64,000 nucleotides of DNA from Owenia fusiformis (lineage: Eukaryota > Annelida > Polychaeta > Sabellida > Oweniidae). A program made the position numbers and the translations under genes. Where the stretch lies: NCBI GenBank assembly GCA_903813345.2, contig CAIIXF020000003.1, forward strand, positions 22,146,931 to 22,210,930, read 5' to 3'. Positions 1 to 18,336 of this stretch are shown here, one piece after another (the stretch's first letter is position 1; every line of letters starts with the position of its first letter). The notes under the pieces are model-generated. The model was not told where the DNA came from, did no database searches, and worked only from the letters and a program-made list of their open reading frames with translations.

Positions 1-320
1 TAAAATTCGGAAAAACGTTGATATGCTGGAATGGCTTTGGCAATGCTTTGGTGGTCAGCTCATCAGTCGCAGAACGCAAAACAATCCCCTAGATTTTTAT
101 CTGTTGGGATATCTCAAAGACAATGTGTATGCTGACTGACAATTGTTGATCTCAGGAGAACAATACCAAATCAAATTGCAAATTGTTGATGTGTGTAGGA
201 GGGTTTTCAACAACCTTGCTCGCCAGATTCAAATGTGCATAGAGAGGAGAGGTGCCCACCATTTGGAGTGCTCATAAACTCTGCCCTCAAATAAATAGAA
301 ACTAAAGACATCCTGTATCT
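1..320 (+). pseudogene. 3' end of a decayed mariner/Tc1-type transposase
   Basis: Reading from base 2, the frame gives a transposase C-terminus with the motif DFYLLGYLKDNVY, typical of the last catalytic block of mariner-like enzymes. It then hits a stop near base 139. After a frame change the text continues with a typical C-terminal stretch ending about base 270. The element seems to end at the GACATCCTGTAT sequence near 306-318, which resembles a mariner terminus. The left part lies outside the window. The family is clear; the exact subfamily is not. Confidence 0.7.
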
Positions 321-384
321 GTGCATCCGAAGTCGTAGAGTCATATGCTACACCCATACAACCTTCAAAAATAATGTGATAACT

Positions 385-2700
385 ATTTTTTTTATATATT
401 TATTATTTAATCGTTTATATATAAACAGTACAATATAGTCCTGCGGCTAGGCAAAAGCATTATTAGCCACATCTAGAATACTTATATAAGGGGTAAACAG
501 AAAAATTGTAAGCCTAAATGGTAAAAGGCTTAAACTGCCTGGGGTCTCTCGAAACACTGTCTGATAAATAGAGCACTGGATGCAAGTATTTCATGGTTCT
601 TACTAAGAGAAAGAGATGAGTGACCAAAGAGAAATAAGTCAAGTTTATCTCGTCTATTTTTGCATAAATGCCTGTAGTTCGGAAGTAAATCAAAGCTTAT
701 GTAGAATGGTTGTCTAATAGGACAAGAAAATATTACATGTTTTGTTGTTTCACTTTTGTCACCACATATACATTCAGGTGAATTTACATTGACAAAGTTA
801 TGGGCATGAAGGTGAGGATTAAATATGAGGTCAGCTCTTATTCTATTCAAATATATTTCGTCGGCCCTATTAATGCCCAACTCTGAGGCCAATATAATAT
901 CATAATTATTAAAGAACAATTGACTAATATTATTCTTAAAAGTCTTGATTGTATCACAGTTCCTAATCTTTGAGCTCAATCCGTTGAACTCAGTCATGCA
1001 CAAGAAGGTGGGAGATCTAGAGCGTATTCTTGAGCGACGTAGTGGAACTTGAAAAGGTATTACATTACGAATATCTCTGATATTTGCCTTTTTGTATTTG
1101 TCAAAAATTGTTGAAACATAATGAGGTACATTTCCACATTGAACTTTGAACATAAATGTAAGTCTATGTATCTTTCTACGAATCTCTAAAGTTGGCCAAT
1201 TCAATACATGGAACAGTTTAGTAGACGAGGTTCCAGCAATTGTACCTGCACATATTGTTGCAGCTTCATAATAAAGCCTATCTAGACTCTTCAGAGTTGT
1301 TACGTTTGCACATCCGTACAAAATATCATATAAATCAAAATGAGGCAGAATATAAGAGTTGAACATAAGCTTCAGATGTTTACCACCCAATTTTCTTGAT
1401 ATACTTTCCAAATGGTTTAGCAACTTATCAATTTTATTAGCTGATTCGATAATATGTGGTTCAAAGGTAAGCTGACTATCAAAAACTAAACCAAGATGCT
1501 TGTGGTTATTTACCTTTGGAATGATGTCACCACCCAAAGACAAAGAAGGAGTAAGCAATTCTACTTTCCTAGGGTCAAAGAAATTTAACTCAGCACTTTT
1601 ACTCGCTTTGAACTTTAATTTCCATTTGTCAGACCAATTGTAAATTGCATCTAGATCATTTTGTAATTCAATCATCTTTATATCTATATCACCAGCCTGA
1701 AATGGCTGGTAGATGGACGTATCGTCAGCATAGAGATAACATCTAGAATCAATATGGTCGGTAATGTCATTGATATAGATAAGAAAAAGAAGAGGGTCTA
1801 ATATTGATCCTTGGGGAACTCCAGCGTTGATGTAACTTTCTTTTGACCATTCAGAACTTTGGCCATCGATGACAACTTTGACCCTGCGATTAGTTAAGTA
1901 TGATCTCAACAAAGCGCATACATCAGGACCGAAACCATAACTAGGAAGTTTATTCAAAAGAAGGTTGTGAGGAATTGTGTCAAACGCGGCCGAGATGTAC
2001 AAAAATGCCGCTTTTACATTAAATCCTGCATCTAAATGCTCAGTCAAGTAATCAATTATTTTCAGTAACTGAAATTGAGTACTGTGGCTAGGTAAAAACC
2101 CACTTTGTAGATTATATAATAAATTCTGATCCACAAGAAATTTAAAAACCTTATTAAATATGATTCTCTCAGTAACTTTTGAAAGACAGCTTAAAAGTGT
2201 AATTGGCCTATAATTTGATGGAGTATTTTTGTCACTTTTCTTATGAATGGGAACAATGTTACCAAGCTTCCAGCATTGAGGGAAACAGTTTGTCGCAAAA
2301 ATCTTGTTGATAAGTTTAGATAATGGTTGAGAGAGAGCAGGAGCTGCCAGTTTTAGCATTTTATTACTAATTTGGTCTGGTCCAGAGGACTTATTTACAT
2401 TTAAATTCATCAACGTTTCGAAAACTTCATTGTAATTTGTTGACAGCATGTTGATTGACTCATTTCTAAGCTGTAAAAAAGTATTATCAACAGGCCCTTA
2501 AAAATGAAAACTTTTAATAAAATGATTCAGGAAAATATTGGCTTTCTCTTTGCCTGACCTGACAGTTTTACCCAGATCGTCAACAAGAATAGGTATTGAA
2601 CTAGATCGACTGTTTGAAAATAATTTAGATGTGATGTTCGGATCCAGTAAGATTTTAAACCAAAATGTTGTGTTTCCATTTTACTAATTATCCGCTTTTC
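385..2700 (-). pseudogene. 5'-truncated CR1/Jockey-type LINE, ORF2 reverse transcriptase
   Basis: An open frame of 639 codons (2449 down to 530) encodes most of a non-LTR reverse transcriptase. GPDQI (residues 23-27), the NYRPI block (79-83), GVPQGSILDPLL (210-221) and the YADD box (240-243) are all present, and a C-terminal CxC...H...C knuckle (CICGDKSETTKHVIFSC) follows. The frame continues upstream to about 2690 through one in-frame TAA at 2498-2500, so the long open frame starts at an internal Met, not the true start. The first catalytic Asp of motif A is Tyr (Y151, codon TAC at 1997-1999), a one-base change from Asp that should abolish activity. The AT-rich 3' tail runs to about 385. The endonuclease and ORF1 are missing. 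Confidence 0.9.
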
Positions 2701-3943
2701 ATGTTCGAGTTTCGCTTGTGATAACTATGTTGATAGATGTAAAGTATCTGCTACCACAACTGTCTGTAGAAACAAGGTAAATATTATTACGTTTTGGAAA
2801 TAGAAAATACATAAGTCACATTGTTTAATTATTATTCTTAAAAGTTATATCTATCATGTTAATAAATTTTCGATATCGCCCGTGAACACGTTTTATCTTA
2901 CCATTTACAAATCTATATAATTGTAATTTGAGTTGCCTTCTAAGCTTTATGATTGATGCTAAGTTTATTGAAATGTAGCCCCATGTTTTAACTTCATAGG
3001 CTATATTTTAAAACGTTATTTCTCTGGAGATTTCTCAGCCCAAATACATAAATCTATACAATTGATATTATAGCTTACATGATTTTATCTCATAGCATAA
3101 CGCAAAAATATCATTAGAAAAAAAAGTCTTGTCGATACCTATACTTATAATTCCCATACTCTTTGTGTCTAGAAAAACTTGTTTTCGATTTAAAAAGGGA
3201 AAAAGGAAAAAGATAATAAAACATTGTCACGGATTTGGAATTGCTTCCTAAATCCTCTGTTTTACTCACCATTATTTCCGTTCTTGTCATTTTGTTTTGT
3301 AACATTTTACGCACAGGTACTCATCATAACTATAAATCGAAAAACGGCTTATTGAAATGGTGATGTGCGGATCAAATTATACGAATTGATTGTCTGTTTC
3401 CTAAGCTCTGTTGATTCTGTTAATCCTAAAATTGTGTACTCATATCTCATTATTGATCACATTTCGAGTAACCTATAAGTCTCACTTTAAATTACTTAAC
3501 TATTTTAATTACTTTTACAGGAACATTTAGGAACGTCTGCATCATTATTTGAGCGGGCACGTGGTTTGCACCACAAATATTCAGTTTATAACATGTATTA
3601 TTGAATGCATTTGCCACCGTTAATGTTTGTCAAGTGAAATGTTGAACACATTTTTGAAAGCATAATTTGAAATTTTTGTTAAAATGTAACATGACCCCGT
3701 GTACTTAGGAACACTATGCAGTTGTTGGTTTTTGTGGCGGACACCTGGACAATAAACTCCTTATCTAGAGCTCTTAGAAAAGTCAGCTCAAGGATTATAA
3801 CAATATGATCAGATAATCTCTGCACGGGTCCTAAAATATGCTAGAATATTTATTGTACCTGTATCTAATTATATTTTGATTTACATCCAGGCTAATAACG
3901 TGTTTTTTTCTTATGCCAACGACGATAAGATGGACGGCCTATT
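2701..3943. other. AT-rich spacer, no gene seen
   Basis: No coding or repeat structure stands out. A 66-codon minus-strand frame (3114-3314) is lysine- and phenylalanine-rich, has no recognisable motif and is probably chance. Confidence 0.5.
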
Positions 3944-4114
3944 CCGGTGTAAAAGGGTAGTATATATAGAATTATGGTCCTACTTTCCATTGATTTATAT
4001 GGCGACCTAAATACAACTCTTTCCCTTATTATCGTATCCACAATCAGGGCCAGTAAGGGCCTTTAAAAAAGGTAACCATAATCCCTAGGGGACCATAATT
4101 TCTTTTTACACCGG
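3944..4114. mobile_element. Small MITE with CCGGTGTAAAA inverted ends
   Basis: The left end reads CCGGTGTAAAA and the right end TTTTTACACCGG. A second inner inverted pair (ATTATGGTCC and GGACCATAAT) supports a 171-bp hairpin-type element. Confidence 0.6.
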
Positions 4115-5019
4115 GCCCAGTTGTTCACTTCAAGTGCCATCTATTTAATGAAGATAAAGTTTATACTTGACACAATTAAACGATTTTTTAAAAGATAGCC
4201 TCTTTCCATGTAATTGTTATAATGGGTAAGAAATGGAATATTGAATTGCTTATATTTGTTTTCAGGACTCGCAAGAGACGCTCTTGTTTGAGCCTGAATA
4301 GGGCAAGGAAAAATTTTATAGCAATGAAGAGGCAAAAGAAGAATTAGCATCAAGTACTGATGAATATGGCAAAATTACGAGGTTCGCGTAACTGTCAATC
4401 AATTTTTGGCGTAACCGCAAATTAAAAATAGTACAATATTATGGCTTAAGTAGAACATATTAGGTGCTTTCCAATGCTCAATTGGCTTTTTATGATCGTA
4501 TGTAGGTTACATCTATATACCCCGAGGTCGTTAGGCAATGTAGACCATGCCCTAACGACAAAAATAAACAAATTGCTAAATTTTGTGTAGTTTTGAATTT
4601 CAAACTCGCTTATTTCATGTTATCCCAGGGCATCAATTTGCAAAGAATACTTTCAAAATATACATTACTAAATGCATCACCGAATGCGATGCCTGCAAAA
4701 ATCCTTCATCCTCTCATTGATACACAGTAGAAGAAAATACTGCACCAACCTTAGTTTTCTGTTCCATCGCGGGCATTTTATTGGATAAATCAGTGATCGT
4801 AGTCGTCTAATCTCGTTTTTAGAGGTGTCGTAACCGTCATGCTATAACACCGTGAATCAGCAAATCATATTGAGTGCTTATGTGAGTTTGTGGTAACGTG
4901 GCCCACATTACATATTTTGAGTCACTATCAATAAATGTCATTACATCAAATAAATTTCTCTTCACAATAATTCCGATCTCACCAGATTTCTTTTTCGCCG
5001 GAGAGTTTTTTTTTAGAGT
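4115..5019. other. AT-rich spacer, nothing recognised
   Basis: Only short chance frames are seen here. No RNA gene, repeat or conserved motif was found. Confidence 0.4.
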
Positions 5020-5274
5020 ATTTTTGGCTCATGTCATTCCTTGTCATGTTTATTTTCTAAAAATCACAAAAGTGCATACTTTATTCCAGGAAAACTAAAG
5101 ATTTTTACAATAATATATTATTTTTCTATAAAAATGGTTACCATTCTTATTATTTGGGAGAATTTAAACATTTTCACCCATTTTTGCACTTTGAATCATT
5201 AATAACTTCACCAATTTATAACATATTGTGAATCTTTTGGTAGATATTATATTTTATATTGTAAGGAATAGATT
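5020..5274. repeat. Dispersed repeat R, segment W
   Basis: This stretch aligns with 46690-46957 across about 250 bp, including CACCCATTTTTGCACTTTG-like and AAGGAATAGATT blocks. The homology resumes at 7294 on the far side of the inserted element 5275-7293. Confidence 0.75.
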
Positions 5275-7293
5275 CATACTTGCCAACCTACCGTATTTTT
5301 ACGGGAATCTACCGTAAATTTTTCGTTTTTCCGTAAAAAATGACAAACTACCGTAAGAAAATACCATTTTTTCCCGTAAAAACGCCCGTAAAAAAATCTA
5401 CCGTATTTTTCGGAAATCTACCGTAAATCTTTTTCAAAAAAACTAGTTTTTCCATGAGAACGACCGTAAAATCTACCGTAAATTTTTGAAAATCTACCGT
5501 ATTTCTGCTAAAATCAACAGTATTTTTGTCCAAACTACCGTAAAATCTCCCGTTTTTGTTTGGAACATGCTTAAAATTGAAGTCTTTCTGTACTGTCCCT
5601 GTAATATTCCTTTATCAAACCGAATATAAGGTATCGGCAGGATATTGAATCGATTCAAAATTCTAAATCACATTCCCCGTCCGGGAAAGTCCATGAAGTT
5701 CGTAAACAGACCGTAGAACGTTGTAGCTACGTTCATTCAGTTCGCACACAGTTTAAACCGATTCGGCAACGTTTTGCATAACGCAGTGACAACTGGTTCT
5801 GGTGTGATAGCTATTTTTGTTAATTCGTTCATAAGCAGTTTTTAATACGTTCATCCCGTCTTTATTCCGTCTGCAGTACGTTGGTATCAAGTTTAGATCG
5901 GGTTAAATTGTGCGTTCGTCTGGTCTACACAACGTAACCAAGCAGTTCAATTACGTCCTTAATCAGTTTAAACCAGTTGACAATTAGTTGTACCTCGTTC
6001 TCAATACGTCCTAATATGTTACTGAATTATCCACCAAATTTCCATACGGTTGAACTCGTTCTAAAATAGTAAACATCGTGTCCCTAATCTGTGCAGAACG
6101 CATTTATTTTTATTCGGTCGAGTTAGGTCTGTCTACGAACAGAATGAACGAGCTACAAACGGACTAGATTGGGGTACTCACGTCTGCAATTTACGCCTGA
6201 CTACACAACGTCGTAATTACGTCCCTAGTAGGATTGAAGTACGACACTTCCGTTCGTAGTGTGTCCCCAGTGCGTCCAGGTCGTCTTAAGTACATTATCA
6301 CTCGTGCTGATTGCAGAACGTGACGATCACCAGAGCATGCTCTAAGTTCTGGAGGACCTTATACTCGTTCGAGTAGTTTCATGAAGTTTGTAACAGATCC
6401 CAAACGGTTCTTAGTGGGTTCTTAGTACGTCAAATCCGTTCGTGCACAGTTTAAGCCCGTTTTCGAGAACGTAGTGAGAACTAGTTTGGTGTGATAGCAG
6501 GATTAATATACTGTTTTCAGGTTTTAGTCACTAGTTTTTTAGAAATCTACCGTAAAAACTACCGCATTTTTTCAAAATCTACCGCAAAACTACTGCATTT
6601 TTTCAGATTTTTCCGCAAAACTAGTTTTTTAAAAATCTACCGCAAAAACTACCGCATTTTTTCAAAATCTACCGTAAAAGTACCGCATCTTTTGCAAATC
6701 TTCCGCAAAAGTACCGGTTTTTCAAAAAATTACCGTAAAAACTACCGTATTTTTCGAAATCTACCGTAAAACTACAGCATTTTTTCAAAATCTTCCTCAA
6801 AACTACCGGTTTTTCAAAAAACTACCCTAAAAAATACCGCATTTTTTCAAAATCTACCGTAAAACTACCGTAAAACTACCGCATTTTTTCAGAATCTTCG
6901 CAAAACTACCGATTTTTCAAAAAACTACCGTATTTTTAAAAATCTAACGTAAAACTACCGCATTTTTTCTAAATCTTCTGTAAAACTACCGCTTTTTTTG
7001 AATTTCTACCGCAAAATTACACTTTTTTCAAAAATCTACCCCAAACCTCTGAAACTACAGTATTTTTTAAAAATCTACCGCAAAAACTACAGTTTTTTTA
7101 ATTTACCGCAAAAACTACCGTTTTTTTAAATCTACCGCAAAAACTACCGTTTCTTTTAAATCTACCGCAAAAACTACCGCATTTTTGTTGAAAATACCGC
7201 AAAATCTACCGCATTTTGAAAAAATCTACCGCAAAAATACAGCAATTTTAAAAAAATCTACCGCAAAATTTTGGTCTTAGGTTGGCAGGTATG
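5275..7293. mobile_element. 2.0 kb non-autonomous DNA transposon built of CTACCGTAAAA repeats
   Basis: The ends are inverted: CATACTTGCCAACCT on the left and AGGTTGGCAGGTATG on the right. Both outer thirds (5283-5560 and 6536-7275) are arrays of a 10-14 bp unit around CTACCGTAAAA or CTACCGCAAAA. The centre (about 5640-6480) is different, rich in CGTTC, ACGTC and CAGTTT words, with two related blocks near 5700-5820 and 6370-6500. No transposase is present. A paralogous site at 46943-46970 lacks the insert, which shows mobility. The flanking duplication is imperfect (AGATT versus GTATT). Confidence 0.8.
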
Positions 7294-8875
7294 GTATTGG
7301 TAGGTCAATTACACATGTTGCTTGTAATTTTGTCACCCCCTATAGATCGGATTCTGCCTTCAAGTCTATATCCAAATGTTGTGACAATATCATCAAGTCT
7401 TTTATCATCGCTTTTGTCAGTTTTTATTTCTGTCAGAATAACAATATCATATTGTTTGATGAAATTAATGTTTTTTGGGAAAGGTAGTTTATTAGCTAGG
7501 CCACAAATATATTGAGTAGTCCAATGTTTATTTCAGGTGTGTGTATGTGTGATCAGTCTCTATGTCCTCGCCAAGATCCTCTGCCGCCACCTCGTGATCC
7601 TCTTTCTTCCTCGGCTCCTAGGTCTGTAGCTGTTTGAGTCTAGTTGATCCAATTCCTATATTCCTGATGTGTTCCATTCATCTTTATCTTGTTGTTCAGC
7701 TGTTACTGTTTGTCCATTCCATTTCCTAGCCTCTGAGACTTCTTTACAAGTCTGCCACTGGTGTCTTTCAGGCATATTTCTCAGTAACTCTTTGGTGTTG
7801 AGTTCGATTAATCCTTCCTCGTGTGTCTTTGCACCATGCAGAAACACATTCTGGAATTTTGTTTTATCTCTCAAGCGGTACTTGTTCCTTAGTGCTTTCA
7901 CCTTTGTATCTGTTGATGTAAGTTCAACTTTCACCACACCTGGTACACTATCTTGTCTGCTTTTAGTGCATTCTGCTCTAACTATTATTGATTTTTCTAA
8001 TTCCAGCCTGTTGCATGATTGTGCTATTGTGTTATTGTGCTATAGTTACTAGATCAGCCGATAGGTGGCATCGTTGTATAGTCTCAAACCAGAAGTGAAA
8101 ATAAAGTTGAGTTTTAAAATCTCCAAATTAAATCGTTCATTATTCTGTTCTAAGGTGAAACGAATCTTCAATTACATATCATAACACAGCCCTTCAGAAA
8201 TCAGTGTCTCAACCTTTCTTTTCACATTTTCTCCAGTATGGAATGGAATGTTTCTTACGATGATTGACTTCGTTGTAGGGAAATCTGGTTTAGCAAAGTG
8301 GCACTTTCTGTTTCAATTTTTCTGTACACGTGAATCTAAATTGGCTGTCTGTTTGATTTTCTGAGAAACATTTTCCTCGACCTCATGTAATCTTTTGTCC
8401 GTGTCTTTTACTTGTTTGTTGATTGTGTACTCAGGGCAAATGCACCTTCTTTAAATGAGTTTAGTTCTACTTTCAGATTCCTTTCAAGCTCATCAACTTT
8501 CTTCCTCATCAGAGTTATTTCATTTACAAGTTCCTTTCTAACAACTTTGATCAACTCATCTTTCACTGCTGCAATCAGTTGTTTCTTTATATCATTTATG
8601 AGATCCATTTGAAAGGCATTTGATGGGGAGGGGGGTATTAGCTCTGTGGGCGCCGTTGGCTCAGAATTTAAGGGTTGGTCAGCTTCTCAGATAGATTGTG
8701 ACAATGATTCATCATAATGAATAGAACTGACTTCCTTCTCCTGATTTACGCGCTTTGGCGATTGTGATACTATTGCACTCTCATCCTCATCCCACGAAGA
8801 GGGGGTTGATGTATACGATTTCTGCAAGTTACCCTTGTGATTTTTCTTGCGTTTTCGTTTGTGTGTCATAATTTA
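7294..8875 (-). pseudogene. 5' part of a LINE: ORF1 and start of the ORF2 endonuclease
   Basis: ORF1 starts at 8869 with a basic N-terminus (THKRKRKKNHKG). It meets one in-frame TGA near 8688, then gives a coiled-coil segment (8608-8408, repeated Lys/Glu/Leu heptads), and then an RRM-like stretch (KSIIVRNIPFHTGENVKRK) near 8265-8200. After an interruption at about 7995-8180 it continues with the typical C-terminal domain (7937-7656; VKVELTSTDTKVKALRNKYR). Downstream, 7540-7294 encodes a damaged AP-endonuclease start (WTTQYICGLANKLPF, then YDIVILTEIKTD). It ends at the boundary of the neighbouring repeat transposon. Stops and breaks make it a dead copy. Confidence 0.75.
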
Positions 8876-9300
8876 CTTTGTTAACCACCAATATAGCTTA
8901 GTATTGCAGAATAGTCCTTCGGAGGCCTCACTGATTCTTATATGAGGGAATTAGTTTATGCTACTAGTAAGCCACTGTATGTATTTCATATACAATTAAT
9001 ACTTTAAATACCTGCTGAAAAGAATAGAATTATCCAATAAATATCCAATTCAATCCACTATTTTTTCATTTCTTATGTTCCTTGTATGTTTACACAATTT
9101 GACAACAATTATTTAATTGAAATTCTCACTATTTCTCTCAAAAACACGAGAGTGTGTAGGATGTTTTGAATCCTATTGGGGCTACCCCCCCCAAAAAATA
9201 TATATATATGACAAAAAACTTGCTTTATGTACGTGTAACACGTCCAAGTATGGAATAAAAGACTTTAAACATAAAAATATGCAATACGCTTAAACTGTGC

Positions 9301-9306
9301 TTTATT
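9301..9306 (-). promoter_or_regulatory. Poly(A) signal of GABARAPL2 copy 1
   Basis: AATAAA on the minus strand, about 70 nt downstream of the stop codon at 9377-9379. Its position fits; usage is inferred. Confidence 0.5.
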
Positions 9307-9376
9307 GTTCAATTACTAGAGATTTCAATACATAATCACTTCATTAAAAACGACTGGTTTCAATTGTTACATTTTT

Positions 9377-14530
<5,154 letters not shown>

Positions 14531-14632
14531 CCCCTGTGTTATTCCAATGAAGCCTATGATTACAAGCAACATTGAGAATTTAAGTTTGAAATTCGGAAGT
14601 TTGCCTTTTGCCAACATTGCCATCTTGTTCAT
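14531..14632 (-). other. In-frame 34-codon hydrophobic leader upstream of GABARAPL2 copy 1
   Basis: This stretch reads open and in frame into the usual ATG. It starts MNKMAMLAKGKLPNFKLKFS and continues with MLLVIIGFIGITQG, a Lys-rich then hydrophobic pattern like a signal peptide or signal anchor. The same segment precedes copy 2 (22527-22628). It may be coding or simply 5' UTR: between the copies there are five amino-acid-changing and two silent codon differences. Confidence 0.4.
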
Positions 14633-14730
14633 TGCGGTTTTTGAATTACATGCACGACCTTGTAAAAAGAAGCTGTGTGCTGACTGCAGTTGTTGACTGT
14701 TGAATCCCGCTGATCTGAGTGGTTGCATGA

Positions 14731-17700
14731 ATATGCTATTTTTATAATGCTGTAATTATAGGGTGATCCAAATATACAACCCACAAAATACGAATAACTT
14801 ATGTTGACAGAAGTGAGCATTTATGTCCCGACTCGGCGCAAATTTCAAACACAAATGGAAATACAAGGAGGGATTGGAAGATTTAACTACTGTGGATTGG
14901 GGATCAAATAATATTTCGTTAAACGATAACAAAACTCACATGCATTTTGTATATTTTAAATGAAATGTTCCGGTGAACCAAAGAAATTGACCTGCTCCAT
15001 TTGAAGCTAACATCTATCTTTATTAATAGAAATATAAACAGTTTTTGTTTTATTTAAAAAGTAATCGTTTTGTTTGACATTTTTAATTCATTTTTTTAGT
15101 TTTTCATTGCCCTATGTGGCCTCTTTACCTTTTCATTCAGTACAGAGGTAGGCCTGAACTGTATTCAAACATTTTCAATAAGCAATTCGTTGTGCTGTTT
15201 TTTGTATTCAGTAGGGAGTCATTAGATTTAGATTTCATACATTTTTATTTATTTATTTCGGTGCACTGAAACACTCGTTTCTTCCGACTTACACTAAACG
15301 CATCACTTAAAATATTTGATTTAAACTGTTTTTAAAAACTTTCGATAAACATTTTGCCCAATGTTCCCGAAAGTCGATTTTACTATTTTACGATAACCTT
15401 TTGGCTTTGAGAGAAAGTTTTAGGCTTGTGTTTAGAATCGATTGAGGTATGAAATATGAAGATATATACAGTTGCTAGCGCCGCTATTTTTCGACTTTTG
15501 AAATATAATATAATACATAGTTGAACTGCACATGCGCAAAACCAGAATGGAATTGGAACTAGATAATCCTAAGTTGTCCGATGTGCAGCCTTGCCGACTT
15601 ACTGACATAAGTTACATTTTTTAATTCCGTTTGTCACTTATCACACACGTTTTTATTCACTTTGGCTGCTGCCAGCGAAATGAAATGATACATTTTCTTA
15701 GTACTTGTTGTTTATACTGTAGTAACATATAGGCAATATCATTCCATAATAATCGTTTTCCCATAATGTTTAGTCCATTGGGCTTTCATAATAGAAGTAC
15801 TTATTAAATAACTCGAAAATTACGCCCGTGGCCTATTTGAAATGGAGAAATTTTTCCCATCTTTCATATAAATGCATATGGGTCTATTTTATCGAAACAC
15901 TACGGTAACGTTAATTTCAATTCAAATATCAGACAAGGTCAAACGACCAATATACAGGTATTTATTAGCGCTTTATGGGGATGCTGTCATAATGGGGATG
16001 CTGTGACCCTTGGTAACCCAGTCGAATGGGTAGATTGCTAGAGTCTAATTAAAAACTAGACTTTAACCAGATTACTTAGTTACTAGGTGTATGAATGTGT
16101 TAAAAAACACATTTGGTTACTAGGTATATAAATGTGTTAAAAACACATTTGGTGGATTAAAAGATGTAAAGGGATATAAAGTTAAAATTTCAAATGTGAG
16201 TGATGTATTGCGATAGCTAGCATTAATTTATATCAATTAAACTATAACCATGTGAGGTAAGCCTTCAAGCAGCGATCATTCTGAATTTCCAAAAGACGAA
16301 CATGGTTTTGCAACTTAAACTTACAAGATCCCAACAATTAATGGGTTTATGTAACCTTCTTCTAAGGCCACTGTATCGTGGCCTTCCTGGAAAGATAATT
16401 TCCTGCATGAACAATTGGTCATGTCGTAATCATAAAATTTGAAATCATATGTCCGCCATTTTTCCACATCACAATTTGAATTGCGAGTTTTGGTCTTATT
16501 ACCTCACCAAAAATTCCCAAACACACATGAAGTGATCAGTGTATTAGTTCACATCTTCTGGACCGCTAACTTAGAATTTACAGCCAGTTACTAATGTCAG
16601 ACGTTAACGACATTTCGTCCAGTTTTCGAATATCGCCATTTTTCTTGGAGCCATTTTGTTTTAATTTTAGACGAAATCCTGACGAAATCATGTCATATCT
16701 CATCAAGGTGTTGAGTCGGTTCCGATTTAATTGATGATTTATTTTTCTGGCGATTTTTAAAATATTCAATAAATTTATGACACTGCGGCCAGCTTTTTTC
16801 AAATGGAGTTCACAGTATTCCAGATGAAATCACCTCTAGCCATGGCTAGAGACTCGAGTAAGGTTTATGTGCTAATATTTTGTTCTTACACATGGTTAAG
16901 TCTTATTTAGTTGTGTTTATAGCGATTTTACTTGCTTTGTGCGTAAGGAATGTACAAAAAATACTGTTTGAATAAGCGAGGTATCAATACGATATTATTT
17001 TTCATAGCTTCAAGAAGGTGTCCACGCTCATGACAGGGGTTCTACAGCCAGCCTCAGTCCAGTGAGTGCGGTGTTCCACGAGCCTTTGTCAACTACATGA
17101 ATTTGTCTCGGTTGTTTGTGAGGAAGGAATATGGCGGATACATTTTCCATGAACTATTTGAAATAGTTCTTTAGTAAATATCAACAAAATTTATGTCCAA
17201 TACGACGATCACCTTTTTCCAAAAATGTATATTGAAATATGAAAAACCATTAGTCCAATAATTGTCATACTTTCATCGAGTCGTTTTCTGCAAAAATCTC
17301 CCCAATGTTCCTCGGATCACAGTCTTAGAGCTATTCTCAAAGAACACATATAACGATAATTTTTTATAATTGTAATATCTTGAAAAGCATTTGTCCAATT
17401 ATACTATTGATTCTACAGGTGAATTGAACTCAGAAATTGAACTTTGAAAATAATTCTAAGTAATTTTAATCCTATAAGTAGGCTGCAAACGTAACAAGAC
17501 ATTGGGGAAAATATCGATGTATTGGAACGGCTAGACATGATGCAGAAGAGACAAATGCATTGCCTAAATTTTACAGAAATTCTTCATACGGTTTATTAAC
17601 TAGAACTTTGGAAATTAAGACCAAATATATGAAGCAAAATCATACATTTTGAAAGTGTATTCAGTGAAACCAGAGTGCTAATTTTGGTTCAAATATTTGG

Positions 17701-18336
17701 TGCAATATACACTCCCCTCCAAATGTAGTAATATACCTCATTTAGCCTTTTATCTCGCCTACATCCATGCCCTAAATAGAATTCCAATGATGTGAGAGCT
17801 GCAACACAATGCAATATTGGCAATTTCCTTTTGAATACCTTCAATTTGTACAAAGATATACATTGACTGGAGATTTTGATATTTAAGTTTTTTGGCCATT
17901 TTACCCCAGTTTTTGGGCCATGAGAGGGGTAATATTGGATTAAATCTTTTTTAAATCCACATGCCTTTTCACCCCTAAAGGAACGACTTTTCACCTTGGA
18001 AGCATAACTCTTCAATTTTGGACGGGCTACTCTACCGTCAATGGTAGAATTTTTTTAGAATTTCGTATGCAACGGCTAAATATATTAAAAATAAAGTTTT
18101 GTTTTTCTATTTTGCAATATTAGAAAATGTCATAGTGGCCTTTTTGGGAAGAGACCTTTTTAATAAACCATGTTGATAATGGTTTATAATCGCAGCCAAT
18201 GGGGATTTGCAAACTTTTTTTGAGTTTTCATATAGATCTCATATCAGACGAGTAATAAATATCTTAGGACTAGACACAAAAGAAAAAGTGCAACCTTCTA
18301 ATTTTGAAGATCGTCATATTAGTGTCACATAGGTGT
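14731..18336. other. Spacer between GABARAPL2 copies 1 and 2, old repeat debris
   Basis: A weak LINE C-terminal relic is visible near 15240-15370, similar to that at 22940-23050. A 41-bp unit (TTACTAGGT...ACACATTTGG) is duplicated in tandem at about 16078-16153. A degraded mariner-type end (CACTCCCCTCCAAATG) lies near 17711. No host gene was recognised. Confidence 0.45.

Noticed and set aside
6491-6769. 92-aa protein rich in Lys, Tyr and Phe
   Set aside because: It is only the translation of the CTACCGTAAAA array.
5283-7275. CRISPR-like regular short repeats
   Set aside because: Units are 10-14 bp, drift in sequence and have no unique spacers. They lie inside TIRs of a eukaryotic transposon.
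7669-8052. 127-aa plus-strand protein
   Set aside because: It is antisense to the LINE ORF1 coding frame and has no motif of its own.
17689-18015. 108-aa minus-strand protein
   Set aside because: No recognised domain; it sits next to a mariner-type end and is probably repeat-derived chance coding.
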